The notes: generated by a model not told the origin, from the letters alone. Positions 1-9,401 are shown, numbered from the stretch's first letter. The stretch is 46,726 nt of DNA from Oscillospiraceae bacterium (GCA_015064095.1 SVSW01000008.1:1-46726), one strand, 5' to 3'. Made by a program: numbers and translations.

Positions 1-1134
1 CACCCCGTTGTAGAAGACAGGACCGTTGCACTTACAGAGCTTGCGGAAATCAGCGAGCTTAACCGCGAGGAATATGCCGACAGCGATATCGGTATCATAA
101 CAAGCGGAACGTCTTATCAATATGTAAAAGAAATATTCGGTGACAGCGTAAATATTCTCAAGCTCGGAATGGTCAATCCCCTGCCCGTACGCCGTATAAA
201 GGATTTTGCGGCACGCGTCAAAAAGCTTTATGTTATTGAGGAGCTTGACGGTGTTATTGAAACGCATTGCAAAAATATCGGAGTTGATGTTACTCACGGT
301 AAAGATATCTTCTCTCCAATAGGCGAATATTCGCAGAGCAGCATAGCAAGGGCACTCGGTATGGATAAAGATGTCACTCATAAGATCGACTCGGATATAC
401 CGGTAAGACCTCCCGTTATGTGCGCAGGCTGCCCTCACCGCGGTATGTTTTATGCACTTTCCAAAAACAAAATAACAGTTATTGGCGATATTGGTTGTTA
501 TACACTTGGCGCACAACAGCCGCTTAATGCGGTTGATTCCGTGCTTTGCATGGGTGCATCTGTTTCCGGAGTTCACGGATTTAACAAGGCAGGCGGTGAG
601 CAGACCGAACAAAAAACGGTTGCGGTTATCGGCGACTCAACATTTATGCATTCCGGTGTTACCGGTCTTATAAATATTGCATATAATGCTACAAATTCGA
701 CGGTTATTATACTTGATAACTCTATCACGGGAATGACGGGTCATCAGCAAAACCCGACGACCGGATATAATATCAAGGGTGATCCAGCCGCAAAAATAGA
801 TCTTGAAGCACTTTGTCGCGCCGTCGGCATCAACCGCGTTCGCGTTGTTGATCCTTATGATATAAAGGCTTGCGAGGCTGCCGTTAAGGAAGAGCTTGCT
901 GCAAAAGAACCCTCTGTTATAATTTCTCGCCGTCCTTGCATGCTTTTGAAATATGTAAAAGCAGAGCCTGCAATGATAGTTTCAAACGATAAATGCCGCG
1001 GCTGTAAGAGTTGCATGAAGATCGGCTGCCCTGCTATCAGCTTTAAAAACAAGAAGGCGGTTATTGATCCGACCCTTTGTGTCGGTTGCGGTGTTTGCAC
1101 TCAGCTTTGCGCCTTTGACGCGATTGAAAGATAA
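1..1134 (+). CDS. iorA: Indolepyruvate ferredoxin oxidoreductase alpha subunit, 5'-truncated by window edge
   Basis: Frame 1 is open from base 1 (HPVVEDRTVALTELAEISELN...). TPP-enzyme region GDIGCYTLG...VIGDSTFMHSG and C-terminal 2x[4Fe-4S] ferredoxin domain (CRGCKSCMKIGCPAI...CVGCGVCTQLC). Confidence 0.93.
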   Translation, partial: HPVVEDRTVALTELAEISELNREEYADSDIGIITSGTSYQYVKEIFGDSVNILKLGMVNPLPVRRIKDFAARVKKLYVIEELDGVIETHCKNIGVDVTHGKDIFSPIGEYSQSSIARALGMDKDVTHKIDSDIPVRPPVMCAGCPHRGMFYALSKNKITVIGDIGCYTLGAQQPLNAVDSVLCMGASVSGVHGFNKAGGEQTEQKTVAVIGDSTFMHSGVTGLINIAYNATNSTVIILDNSITGMTGHQQNPTTGYNIKGDPAAKIDLEALCRAVGINRVRVVDPYDIKACEAAVKEELAAKEPSVIISRRPCMLLKYVKAEPAMIVSNDKCRGCKSCMKIGCPAISFKNKKAVIDPTLCVGCGVCTQLCAFDAIER

Positions 1135-1145
1135 GGTGATAAAAT

Positions 1146-1718
1146 ATGAAGAACGTAAATATTATGATAGTAGGCGTCGGTGGACAGGGTTCACTGCTCG
1201 CAAGCAAGCTCCTCGGTCAACTTCTTGTAGCTGAAAACTATGATGTCAAAGTGTCCGAGGTTCACGGAATGAGCCAGCGCGGAGGCTCTGTCGTTACGTA
1301 CGTTAGATATGGAGAAAAAGTATATTCCCCAATGATCTGCGACGGTGAGGCTGATTTTATCGTTTCATTTGAAACAATTGAGGCTGCACGTTATGTAAAT
1401 TGTTTGAAGCCGGACGGACGGGTTATCGTCAGCACTCAAAAGATCGATCCAATGCCGGTTATAATTGGTGCTGCGGAATACCCCGATAATGTTGTTGAAG
1501 AGATGAAAGCAGACGGTGTTCTTATAGATGCCATAGACGCACTTGCACTCGCAAATGAGGCGGGGTCTTCAAAAGCTGTTAATATCGTGCTTATGGGCAG
1601 ACTTGCAAAATATCTCGATATTCCAGTTGAAAGCTGGATCTCGCAGATCGAAAAAACAGTTAAGCCTAAATTTATTGAAATAAATAAAAAAGCCTTTATG
1701 CTCGGATATAATTATTGA
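1146..1718 (+). CDS. iorB: Indolepyruvate oxidoreductase beta subunit
   Basis: Follows iorA; MKNVNIMIVGVGGQGSLLASKLLG...VHGMSQRGGSVVTYVRYG motif typical of the gamma domain of 2-oxoacid oxidoreductases. Confidence 0.93.
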   Translation: MKNVNIMIVGVGGQGSLLASKLLGQLLVAENYDVKVSEVHGMSQRGGSVVTYVRYGEKVYSPMICDGEADFIVSFETIEAARYVNCLKPDGRVIVSTQKIDPMPVIIGAAEYPDNVVEEMKADGVLIDAIDALALANEAGSSKAVNIVLMGRLAKYLDIPVESWISQIEKTVKPKFIEINKKAFMLGYNY

Positions 1719-1727
1719 GGTGTAAAA

Positions 1728-3032
1728 ATGGAAAAGTATTGGCAAAAGGAGATCGAAACCGCGTCGCGAGATGAGATCATAGCAATTCAAAACGAAAGAC
1801 TTCCTAAAACCGTCAAGCATGTTTATGACAACGTTCCTCATTACCGTGCTAAAATGGACGAGATCGGGGTAAAGCCCGAGGATATTAAAACGATAGATGA
1901 TCTAAAAAAACTCCCGTTTTCATATAAGCAGGATTTGCGTGATACATATCCTTACGGTATGTTTGCCGTACCTATGAAAGATGTTGTAAGACTTCATGCA
2001 TCAAGCGGAACTACCGGAAAACAGATTGTTGTCGGATATACCCAGCACGACCTTGATGTTTGGGACGAGATATGCGCGAGACAGCTTTATGCAGTTGGTG
2101 CAGATGAGAGCGATATGGTGCATGTTTCATACGGATACGGTCTTTTCACCGGTGGATTCGGTCTTCACGGTGGAGCTTCTAAGATAGGAGCTACTATCAT
2201 TCCTGTTTCCTCCGGCAATACTAACCGTCAAGTAACCATTTTAAAGGATTTCCGTTCAACTATCCTCTGCTGTACCCCGTCATATGCTATGTTTATAGGC
2301 GAAACATTAAAGCAAATGGGTATTGATAAGTCGGAAATTTGCCTGAAAGCCGGAATTTTCGGAGCTGAGCCTTGGACCGATGAGATGCGTATGCAGATCG
2401 AGGAGATGCTTGGTATTAAGGCATACGATGTTTACGGACTTACGGAGGTTATGGGTCCCGGTGTATGCTACGGTTGCTCAGCGCAAAATGGCATGCACGT
2501 CAACGAAGACCATTTTATAATTGAAGTTATAAATCCTGAAACCGGAGAGGTTCTTCCCGATGGTGAGCAAGGCGAGATCGTTTTCACATCTCTGACAAAG
2601 GAAGCGTTCCCGATAATTCGATACAGAACACGCGATATTGGCGTTGTTACGCGCGGAACCTGCGAGTGCGGAAGAACATTTGCCAAAATGTCAAAGCCAC
2701 GCGGCAGAACCGATGATATGCTTATCATTCGCGGAGTAAACGTGTTCCCCTCACAGATAGAAACCGTGCTTATCCGTTGCGGATACACTGCAAACTATCT
2801 TATTCTTGTTGACAGAGTAAACAATCTTGACACGGTTGAGGTCAAGGTGGAAATGACGGACGAGGCATTTACTGACTCTATGACAGAGCTTACTAAACGC
2901 GAGCGAACTCTCCACGAAGAACTGAAATCTTTGCTCGGAATTTCCGCTAAGGTCACACTTGTGCCGCCCAGATCTATTGAAAGATCGACCGGAAAGGCAG
3001 TCCGTGTTATTGACAAGAGAAAACTTATATAA
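1728..3032 (+). CDS. paaK: Phenylacetate-CoA ligase family protein
   Basis: AMP-binding motif LHASSGTTGKQIVVGYT, YGLTEVMGPGV, GRTDDMLIIRGVNVFPSQIE; clustered with iorAB. Confidence 0.92.
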   Translation: MEKYWQKEIETASRDEIIAIQNERLPKTVKHVYDNVPHYRAKMDEIGVKPEDIKTIDDLKKLPFSYKQDLRDTYPYGMFAVPMKDVVRLHASSGTTGKQIVVGYTQHDLDVWDEICARQLYAVGADESDMVHVSYGYGLFTGGFGLHGGASKIGATIIPVSSGNTNRQVTILKDFRSTILCCTPSYAMFIGETLKQMGIDKSEICLKAGIFGAEPWTDEMRMQIEEMLGIKAYDVYGLTEVMGPGVCYGCSAQNGMHVNEDHFIIEVINPETGEVLPDGEQGEIVFTSLTKEAFPIIRYRTRDIGVVTRGTCECGRTFAKMSKPRGRTDDMLIIRGVNVFPSQIETVLIRCGYTANYLILVDRVNNLDTVEVKVEMTDEAFTDSMTELTKRERTLHEELKSLLGISAKVTLVPPRSIERSTGKAVRVIDKRKLI

Positions 3033-3050
3033 TATATAAAGGAGAATGAC

Positions 3051-3461
3051 ATGGCTATTAAACAACTTGCAGTATTTGTTGAAAACAAACATGGCTCTCT
3101 TAATGAGGTGATTTCCCTTATCGCAGGCGCCGGAGTTGATATTCGCGCCCTCTCCATATCAGAAACTCAAGATTTCGGTATTCTTCGTATGATAGTAAAT
3201 GATCTTGATACTGCCAAAGAAACGCTTCGTGGGAATGATTATGTTTATAATGTTACCGATGTTGTTGCTGTTTCTGTAAGCGACAAGCCCGGCGCAATGG
3301 CAGGTGTTATCAAGATATTAAGCGAGAATGAAATTAATCTTGAATATGTATACGCATTCCTTGGATCGGATCACGGCTCAGCTTGCGTTATTTTGCGAGT
3401 TGCCGATAATGAAAAGACTGAAAAGGTACTTGAAGCCGGCGGCTATCACGTGATGTTATGA
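3051..3461 (+). CDS. Tandem ACT-domain protein (amino-acid binding)
   Basis: Two ACT-like repeats (QLAVFVENKHGSLNEVISLIAGAGVDIRALSI ... VAVSVSDKPGAMAGVIKILSENEINLEYVYAF); typical neighbour of paaK. Confidence 0.85.
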   Translation: MAIKQLAVFVENKHGSLNEVISLIAGAGVDIRALSISETQDFGILRMIVNDLDTAKETLRGNDYVYNVTDVVAVSVSDKPGAMAGVIKILSENEINLEYVYAFLGSDHGSACVILRVADNEKTEKVLEAGGYHVML

Positions 3462-4624
3462 TAGGAATACTTTCAAGAATATTCATAAAAAGCAATCAAA
3501 ATAATGACGACCCAAGAGTTAGAAATGCATATGGCACGCTTTGCGGCATCGTTGGCATTATTTTAAATATTCTTCTTTTTGCCTTCAAGCTTCTGGCCGG
3601 AATGTTAAGCGGTGCTATATCGATTATGGCAGATGCGTTCAACAACCTGACTGATGCGGGATCTTCTGTCATAACCTTGATCGGATTTCGAATGTCTGGT
3701 CAAAAGGCAGATAAGGATCACCCGTTTGGTCACGGCAGAATTGAATATATTTCAGGCTTTGTTGTTTCAATGATCATTTTACTTGTTGGATTTGAGCTTG
3801 CAAAGAGCTCTGTCGAAAAGATCATTTCACCAAAGGCGGTTGAATTCAGTGTCACTGCAATTATAATTCTTGCTTGCTCTGCCCTTTGTAAAGCCTATAT
3901 GGCGTTTTACAATTTTAAGATAGGTAAGAAGATATCCTCGGCTGCAATGTGTGCCACGGCAAACGATAGCCTTTCTGATTGCGTTGCAACCAGCGTAGTT
4001 CTTGTTTGCTTACTTGTTTCTGAATTTTTCGGTGTCAATGTTGATGCATATTGCGGTCTTGCCGTTTCTGCGTTTGTTATGTTCTCCGGATTAAAGTCCG
4101 CAAAAGAAACTATTGATCCGTTGCTTGGCGAGCCGCCGACAAAAGAGCTCATAAACGATATAAACACAATAGTTCGGGCATATCCCGAGGTTGCCGGAGT
4201 TCATGATCTTATTGTACACGATTACGGCCCCGGACGAATGATGATATCGCTTCATGCCGAGGTTTCGGCAGATGCTGATATGCTTGAAACGCATGATATG
4301 ATCGACAATATCGAAAAAGAGCTTTCCTCGAAGCTCAATTGCGATGCGGTCATACATATGGATCCAATCGTGACGAATGACGAGCGCACCCGTGAAGTAC
4401 GCGATAAGATCGCCGCACTTGTAACTTGTATTGATACGAGCCTTACGATACACGATTTTCGAATGGTTGAAGGCCCGACACATACTAACGTCATATTTGA
4501 TGTGGTTGTGCCATACAGTCTCAAAAAAAGCGATGATGAAATAAAAAACAGTATAGAAACTATCGTCAAAACCATCGACCCGAATTATTATTCGGTCGTA
4601 AGCATCGATAAGTCGTATATATAA
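3458..4624 (+). CDS. Cation diffusion facilitator family transporter
   Basis: MADAFNNLTDAGSSVITLIGF...DHPFGHGRIEYISG; ATGA overlap with the upstream ACT gene. Confidence 0.93.
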   Translation: MIGILSRIFIKSNQNNDDPRVRNAYGTLCGIVGIILNILLFAFKLLAGMLSGAISIMADAFNNLTDAGSSVITLIGFRMSGQKADKDHPFGHGRIEYISGFVVSMIILLVGFELAKSSVEKIISPKAVEFSVTAIIILACSALCKAYMAFYNFKIGKKISSAAMCATANDSLSDCVATSVVLVCLLVSEFFGVNVDAYCGLAVSAFVMFSGLKSAKETIDPLLGEPPTKELINDINTIVRAYPEVAGVHDLIVHDYGPGRMMISLHAEVSADADMLETHDMIDNIEKELSSKLNCDAVIHMDPIVTNDERTREVRDKIAALVTCIDTSLTIHDFRMVEGPTHTNVIFDVVVPYSLKKSDDEIKNSIETIVKTIDPNYYSVVSIDKSYI

Positions 4625-4666
4625 AGAAAAGCTCCGCTGTGCGGAGCTTTTCTTTATATTAAGTGC
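4625..4666. terminator. Bidirectional intrinsic terminator between convergent genes
   Basis: aagaaaagctccgctgtgcggagcttttctt: GC-rich inverted repeat flanked by A and T runs between the CDF (+) and GNAT (-) genes. Confidence 0.85.
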
Positions 4667-4668
4667 TA

Positions 4669-5223
4669 TTATAAATACTTTTGCATATAGTATTCTTTCT
4701 TTATGCTGCCGTCGCGCAGGCGGAACATATTAGGTTTTACGGCAACCACCGTAAAGCCGAATTTTTCATATAACAGGCGGGCGCGGTCGTTTCCCTCAAT
4801 AAATTCAAGCTCGAGAATTTTCACTCCGCTTGATCTCGCCGATCTGATCATTTCTCGGAACATATATGATCCGATCCCCAGACCCCAATAAGCTTTATGT
4901 ATCGCTATTTGAATGCTTGCGCGATGCCGCGCTTTTTCGTTGCTTTCAAAATTAAGCTGACAATGACCGACGGCAACGCCGTCGACAAAGCACGCGATCG
5001 AGAGGGTGTGCCTTGAATTGCGCAATTCATTTATCCAGCGACGTTCACTTTCAATGCTTTTAGGAGTTTTGTCCCATTCATCGGCGTACCTTAAAAGAAA
5101 ATCAGTTTCGCCGCAGGCCTTTATAACATAATCGAGCATTGTTTCGGCATCATCAAGCTCAGGCGTTCTGAACGTTGCATGTATGCCGTTTTTCAGCAAT
5201 ACGTTTTGTTCTTTATAAATCAT
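4669..5223 (-). CDS. GNAT family N-acetyltransferase
   Basis: Acetyl-CoA binding motif region IHKAYWGLGIGSYMFREMI and NDRARLLYEKFGF; ATGA overlap with trxB. Confidence 0.88.
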   Translation of the reverse strand: MIYKEQNVLLKNGIHATFRTPELDDAETMLDYVIKACGETDFLLRYADEWDKTPKSIESERRWINELRNSRHTLSIACFVDGVAVGHCQLNFESNEKARHRASIQIAIHKAYWGLGIGSYMFREMIRSARSSGVKILELEFIEGNDRARLLYEKFGFTVVAVKPNMFRLRDGSIKKEYYMQKYL

Positions 5224-6128
5224 TTATCAAGATATTCACACGCGGCAAGCGCGGCAACAGCACCGTCAGCACAAGCGGTGGTGACTTGACGGATACGCTT
5301 TGCGCGGCAATCTCCGGCAACAAATATACCTGCGGTCTTTGTGGTGCAATCCTCGCCCGATGCAAAATAACCGCGATCATCAAGCTCTGTAAGCTCAGAA
5401 AATACGGCATTCTCCGGAATAAGACCGATAGCAACAAAAACACCGTCCGTAATTATATCCGAAGCTTCGCCGCTTTCGGTGTTTTTGACCTTAATACCGT
5501 AAAGCGAACCGTTATTTTTCAAATATTCGATAACTACAGTATTTGTTATAACTTTGATATTTTTCTTTTCCGAGATAACTTTTTGCAGCCTTCCCTCACC
5601 TGTCAGCTTTGCAAGATTTTGTACGACCGTAACACTCTTTGCAACATCGGAAAGAAGGATAGCCTCTTGAAGTGCGGAATTTCCGCCGCCGATGACAGTA
5701 ACGTCTTTACCTCTATAAAACGCGCCGTCGCATACCGCGCAGAATGAAATACCCTCGCCTATAAGTTCTTCCTCTCCTTCAAGTCCGAGAAGTCTGTGCT
5801 TAACGCCGTTTGCAATAATAACTGCTTTGGCTTCGTATTCTCCGCTATCGGCAACAACAGTTTTTGTGTCTTTATTGTCGTTAACCGAAAGCACCTCGCC
5901 GATCTCGAACTCTCCGCCGAGATTAATGACCTGCTCGACAAGCTTATCAGCAATTTCAGTGCCCGACGCGCTTACAGTGCCGGGGAAATTCTCGATTTTC
6001 GGCGAATATGTCATCTGACCGCCGAAAGCACCGCGTTCAAATATTAAAACGCTTTTATCTGCGCGAAGCGCGTATATCGCGGCGGTAAGTCCGGCAGGAC
6101 CTGCACCGACTATGATTATATCATGCAT
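5220..6128 (-). CDS. trxB: Thioredoxin reductase-like flavoprotein
   Basis: N-terminal FAD site GAGPAGLTAAIYALRA, redox centre CAVCDG, second Rossmann motif GGGNSALQEA, C-terminal GIFVAGDCRAKRIRQVTTACADGAVAA. NADPH-specific HRRxxxR not seen. Confidence 0.9.
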   Translation of the reverse strand: MHDIIIVGAGPAGLTAAIYALRADKSVLIFERGAFGGQMTYSPKIENFPGTVSASGTEIADKLVEQVINLGGEFEIGEVLSVNDNKDTKTVVADSGEYEAKAVIIANGVKHRLLGLEGEEELIGEGISFCAVCDGAFYRGKDVTVIGGGNSALQEAILLSDVAKSVTVVQNLAKLTGEGRLQKVISEKKNIKVITNTVVIEYLKNNGSLYGIKVKNTESGEASDIITDGVFVAIGLIPENAVFSELTELDDRGYFASGEDCTTKTAGIFVAGDCRAKRIRQVTTACADGAVAALAACEYLDK

Positions 6129-6145
6129 TTTTATCTCCTTTTATA

Positions 6146-6180
6146 AATTCTGCACTGCGGTATATCCGCAGTGCAGAATT
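6146..6180. repeat. 15-bp perfect inverted repeat between nrdD and trxB, T-run on + side
   Basis: AATTCTGCACTGCGG-TATAT-CCGCAGTGCAGAATT followed on + by ATTTTTTG. Confidence 0.85.
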
Positions 6181-6189
6181 ATTTTTTGA

Positions 6190-8577
6190 TTATATGTTTT
6201 CTTCTATGTATTTGCGGATATTGGAAAGATTTACTGCCTTGGCAACAACCTCACCGTTCTTAACAACTACAAGAGTAGGAGCCTGTCTTATTTCAAGCTC
6301 GTTACAAAGAGCCTCGTTATCTGCCTCATCTGCAAACACCTTTTCATAAGCTATTCCGGCTTTTTCAAGGAAGGACGCCGCAAGACGGCAGTTCGGGCAA
6401 GTCTTGGTTGCAAAAAGGAGCGTTCCATCGGCAAGACCGCTGTTTACGGCCTCTGCCTTTGCTTCCTCGCAGGTGCAAGCAGCATCGGTCTGCGGCTTGA
6501 ACTCGGATTTTGCCATGTCATAAACTTTTCTCTGCTTGTACTCCTGAGTTTTACCGTCATTCCAGTTTTGAACAGGACGGTAGTATCCGGTTATGCGGCT
6601 GTAAACCTCGGCTGCCTCACCGCATTCGGGGCAAACGAATGATTCGCCGTTGATATATCCGTGATTCTTGCAAACAGAGTATGTGGGCGAGAGTGTGTAG
6701 TACGGGAGCTTATAGTTCTCTGCGATCTTGCGAACGAGAGTTGCGGCAGCTTTCCAGTCGGGCAGCTTTTCGCCAAGGAAGGCGTGGAAAACAGTACCCG
6801 ATGTGTAAAGCGTTTGAAGCTCATCTTGAACATCAAGTGCCGCGAATATATCCTCTGTGTATCCGACGGGGAGATGGGAGCTGTTGGTATAATAGCAAGT
6901 TCCGCCTGCCTCTGCTGCGGTCTTGATATCGGGATATCTCTTAACGTCATGCTTTGCAAGGCGGTAGGAGGTAGACTCGGCGGGAGTTGCCTCAAGGTTG
7001 TAAAGGTCGCCGTATGCTTCCTGATAATCGGAAAGTCTTTCGCGCATGTGGTTAAGAACACGCTTTGAGAACTCCTGAGTTTCGGGGTGTGTCATATCCT
7101 TGCCGATCCACTTTGCATTAAGTCCCGCCTCATTAAGTCCGACAAGACCGATCGTTGAGAAGTGGTTTGCAAATGTGCCGAGATATCTCTTGGTATAAGG
7201 ATAAAGTCCCTCGTTGAGCAGCTTTGTGACAACGGTTCTCTTGACCTTGAGTGAACGTGCGGAGATATCCATAAGCTTATCAAGACGGCGCATGAATTCT
7301 TCTTCGTTCTGTGAGAGATATGCAATACGGGGCATATTGATGGTTACAACGCCGATAGAACCGGTGCTTTCACCCGAGCCGAAGAAACCGCCGGACTTTT
7401 TGCGAAGCTCACGAAGGTCAAGTCGCAGGCGGCAGCACATCGAACGTACGTCCGAGGGCTCCATATCGCTGTTGATGTAGTTTGAAAAATAAGGTGTACC
7501 GTACTTTGCGGTCATCTCAAAGAGCAAACGGTTGTTTTCTGTGGGAGACCAGTCAAAGTCGCGAGTGATCGAATATGTGGGTATAGGATACTGGAAGCCG
7601 CGGCCGTTGGCGTCGCCCTCGATCATGATCTCGATAAACGCCTTGTTGACCATTTCCATTTCCTTGACGCAATCCTTGTACTTGAAATTGCACTCCTTAC
7701 CGCCAACGATCGCGTTAAGCTCAGCGAGGTCGTTCGGAACGGTCCAGTCAAGAGTTATGTTGGTAAACGGTGCCTGAGTTCCCCATCTTGACGGAGTGTT
7801 GACGCCGTAAACAAAGGACTGAATACACTGCTTGACCTCCTTGTAGGAAAGGTTATCTATTTTAACAAAGGGAGCAAGATATGTATCGAAGGAAGAAAAT
7901 GCCTGTGCGCCTGCCCACTCGTTCTGCATGATACCGAGGAAGTTGACCATCTGGTTGCAGAGTGTTGAGAGGTGAGATGCGGGAGATGAGGAGATCTTAC
8001 CGGGAATACCGCCAAGGCCCTCCTGAATAAGCTGCTTCAGCGACCAGCCTGCGCAGTAACCTGTGAGCATCGAAAGGTCATGAATATGAATATCTGCATT
8101 TCTGTGCGCATTTGCGATCTCATCGTCATAAACCTCGGAGAGCCAATAGTTCGCAGTAATAGCTCCCGAGTTTGAAAGGATAAGTCCGCCGACGGAATAT
8201 GTTACGGTGGAGTTCTCCTTAACACGCCAGTCATTAAGTCCGAGATAATCGTCGACAACGTCCTTATAGTCAAGAACGGTGGACTTCATATTACGGAGCT
8301 TTTCACGGTTTTTTCTGTAAAGAATGTATGCCTTTGCAACATCGGCATAGCCCGCCTGAACGAGAACGTTTTCAACACTGTCCTGAACATCCTCAACGGC
8401 AACAAGTCCGTCTTTTATTTTGCTGTCAAAATCTGCGGTGACCTTAAGAGCGATAAAATCGATGACCGCAGGAACATAATTTTTGTTTTGAGCCTCAAAC
8501 GCTTTTGTGACGGCGGCACTGATTTTTTCAATTTCAAAATCAACGATCTTGCCGTCTCTTTTTACTACCTGATACAT
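6190..8577 (-). CDS. nrdD: Anaerobic (class III) ribonucleoside-triphosphate reductase with fused C-terminal redoxin domain
   Basis: N-terminal ATP-cone (MYQVVKRDGKIVDFEIEKI), Zn site CKNHGYINGESFVCPECG, glycyl-radical loop SRITGYYRPVQNWNDGK, then redoxin domain TLLFATKTCPNCRLAASFLEKAG...IRQAPTLVVVKNGEVV. Confidence 0.95.
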   Translation of the reverse strand: MYQVVKRDGKIVDFEIEKISAAVTKAFEAQNKNYVPAVIDFIALKVTADFDSKIKDGLVAVEDVQDSVENVLVQAGYADVAKAYILYRKNREKLRNMKSTVLDYKDVVDDYLGLNDWRVKENSTVTYSVGGLILSNSGAITANYWLSEVYDDEIANAHRNADIHIHDLSMLTGYCAGWSLKQLIQEGLGGIPGKISSSPASHLSTLCNQMVNFLGIMQNEWAGAQAFSSFDTYLAPFVKIDNLSYKEVKQCIQSFVYGVNTPSRWGTQAPFTNITLDWTVPNDLAELNAIVGGKECNFKYKDCVKEMEMVNKAFIEIMIEGDANGRGFQYPIPTYSITRDFDWSPTENNRLLFEMTAKYGTPYFSNYINSDMEPSDVRSMCCRLRLDLRELRKKSGGFFGSGESTGSIGVVTINMPRIAYLSQNEEEFMRRLDKLMDISARSLKVKRTVVTKLLNEGLYPYTKRYLGTFANHFSTIGLVGLNEAGLNAKWIGKDMTHPETQEFSKRVLNHMRERLSDYQEAYGDLYNLEATPAESTSYRLAKHDVKRYPDIKTAAEAGGTCYYTNSSHLPVGYTEDIFAALDVQDELQTLYTSGTVFHAFLGEKLPDWKAAATLVRKIAENYKLPYYTLSPTYSVCKNHGYINGESFVCPECGEAAEVYSRITGYYRPVQNWNDGKTQEYKQRKVYDMAKSEFKPQTDAACTCEEAKAEAVNSGLADGTLLFATKTCPNCRLAASFLEKAGIAYEKVFADEADNEALCNELEIRQAPTLVVVKNGEVVAKAVNLSNIRKYIEENI

Positions 8578-8603
8578 TTCTTTTCCCTTTCGTTATAAAA
8601 TTT

Positions 8604-8659
8604 TGCCAAATTGTCGAGCATAAACATTGTAACACAGGGAAAAAGCTTTGTCAATAGCA
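8604..8659 (-). promoter_or_regulatory. Predicted sigma70-type promoter of nrdD
   Basis: On the minus strand: TTGACA - 17 nt (aagctttttccctgtgt) - TACAAT upstream of the nrdD ATG. Confidence 0.75.
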
Positions 8660-8662
8660 AAA

Positions 8663-8708
8663 ACACAATATATTGATATTTTTTTCAAAAAAACACCAAA
8701 TATTGTTA
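8663..8708. promoter_or_regulatory. Pair of candidate NrdR boxes
   Basis: acacaatatattgata (from 8663) and acaccaaatattgtta (from 8693), start-to-start 30 nt (about 3 helical turns), resembling the NrdR consensus acaCwAtATaTwGtgt. Confidence 0.65.
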
Positions 8709-9401
8709 TCAGATCCCTCGCAGCTCTGTTGAGGGAAGATACCTTTTTGCCACTTCAAGCATTGATTTCATTACGTTTTTGTCATGTCCGTGTGTTTCGG
8801 AATCGATAAGCTCTCCCGAATCAACAAAGTTTTGCAAGAAATATTTTTCGGCCCCTTTCAGCCATTTGGAAATGTTTTCTATATCTTCAATTTCGTGGTA
8901 TTCGAGTGTTACCGTGGTGCGAAATTCATAAGGAACAGTTCCCTTCTTTAAAAATTCCACGCTTTTTAATATCGGTGTTATGTCAAAGTCAGCTTTACCG
9001 ACTGTAACGCCGTATTTTTCGGGAGTATTCTTTATATCCATCGCAACATAATCAACAAGGCCATTTTCGCAAAGCTCAATAAGTTTTTCGGGGAAGCTGC
9101 CGTTCGTGTCGAGCTTGACGGCAAACCCAAGATCTTTGATACCTCGTAACAGTTCGTTTATATCGGGGTGCAAAAGCGGCTCTCCGCCCGTTATACAAAC
9201 ACCGTCGAGTATACCCTGCCTTTTTTTGAGAAATCCGAATATGTCACCAGATGTCATTTTAGATGCGCCGAAATTCCCCGTAACAAGAAGCGCATTGTGG
9301 CAAAACGGGCAGCGGAAATTGCACCCTCCGGTGAAAACCGTGCAGGCAACGTGCTCGGGATAATCGAGTAATGTTAATTTTTGAAGTCCTTGAATGTTCA
9401 T
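8709..9401 (-). CDS. nrdG: Anaerobic ribonucleoside-triphosphate reductase activating protein (radical SAM)
   Basis: Radical SAM motif TGGCNFRCPFCHN; LTLLDYPEHVACTVFTGGC; adjacent to nrdD. Confidence 0.92.
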   Translation of the reverse strand: MNIQGLQKLTLLDYPEHVACTVFTGGCNFRCPFCHNALLVTGNFGASKMTSGDIFGFLKKRQGILDGVCITGGEPLLHPDINELLRGIKDLGFAVKLDTNGSFPEKLIELCENGLVDYVAMDIKNTPEKYGVTVGKADFDITPILKSVEFLKKGTVPYEFRTTVTLEYHEIEDIENISKWLKGAEKYFLQNFVDSGELIDSETHGHDKNVMKSMLEVAKRYLPSTELRGI

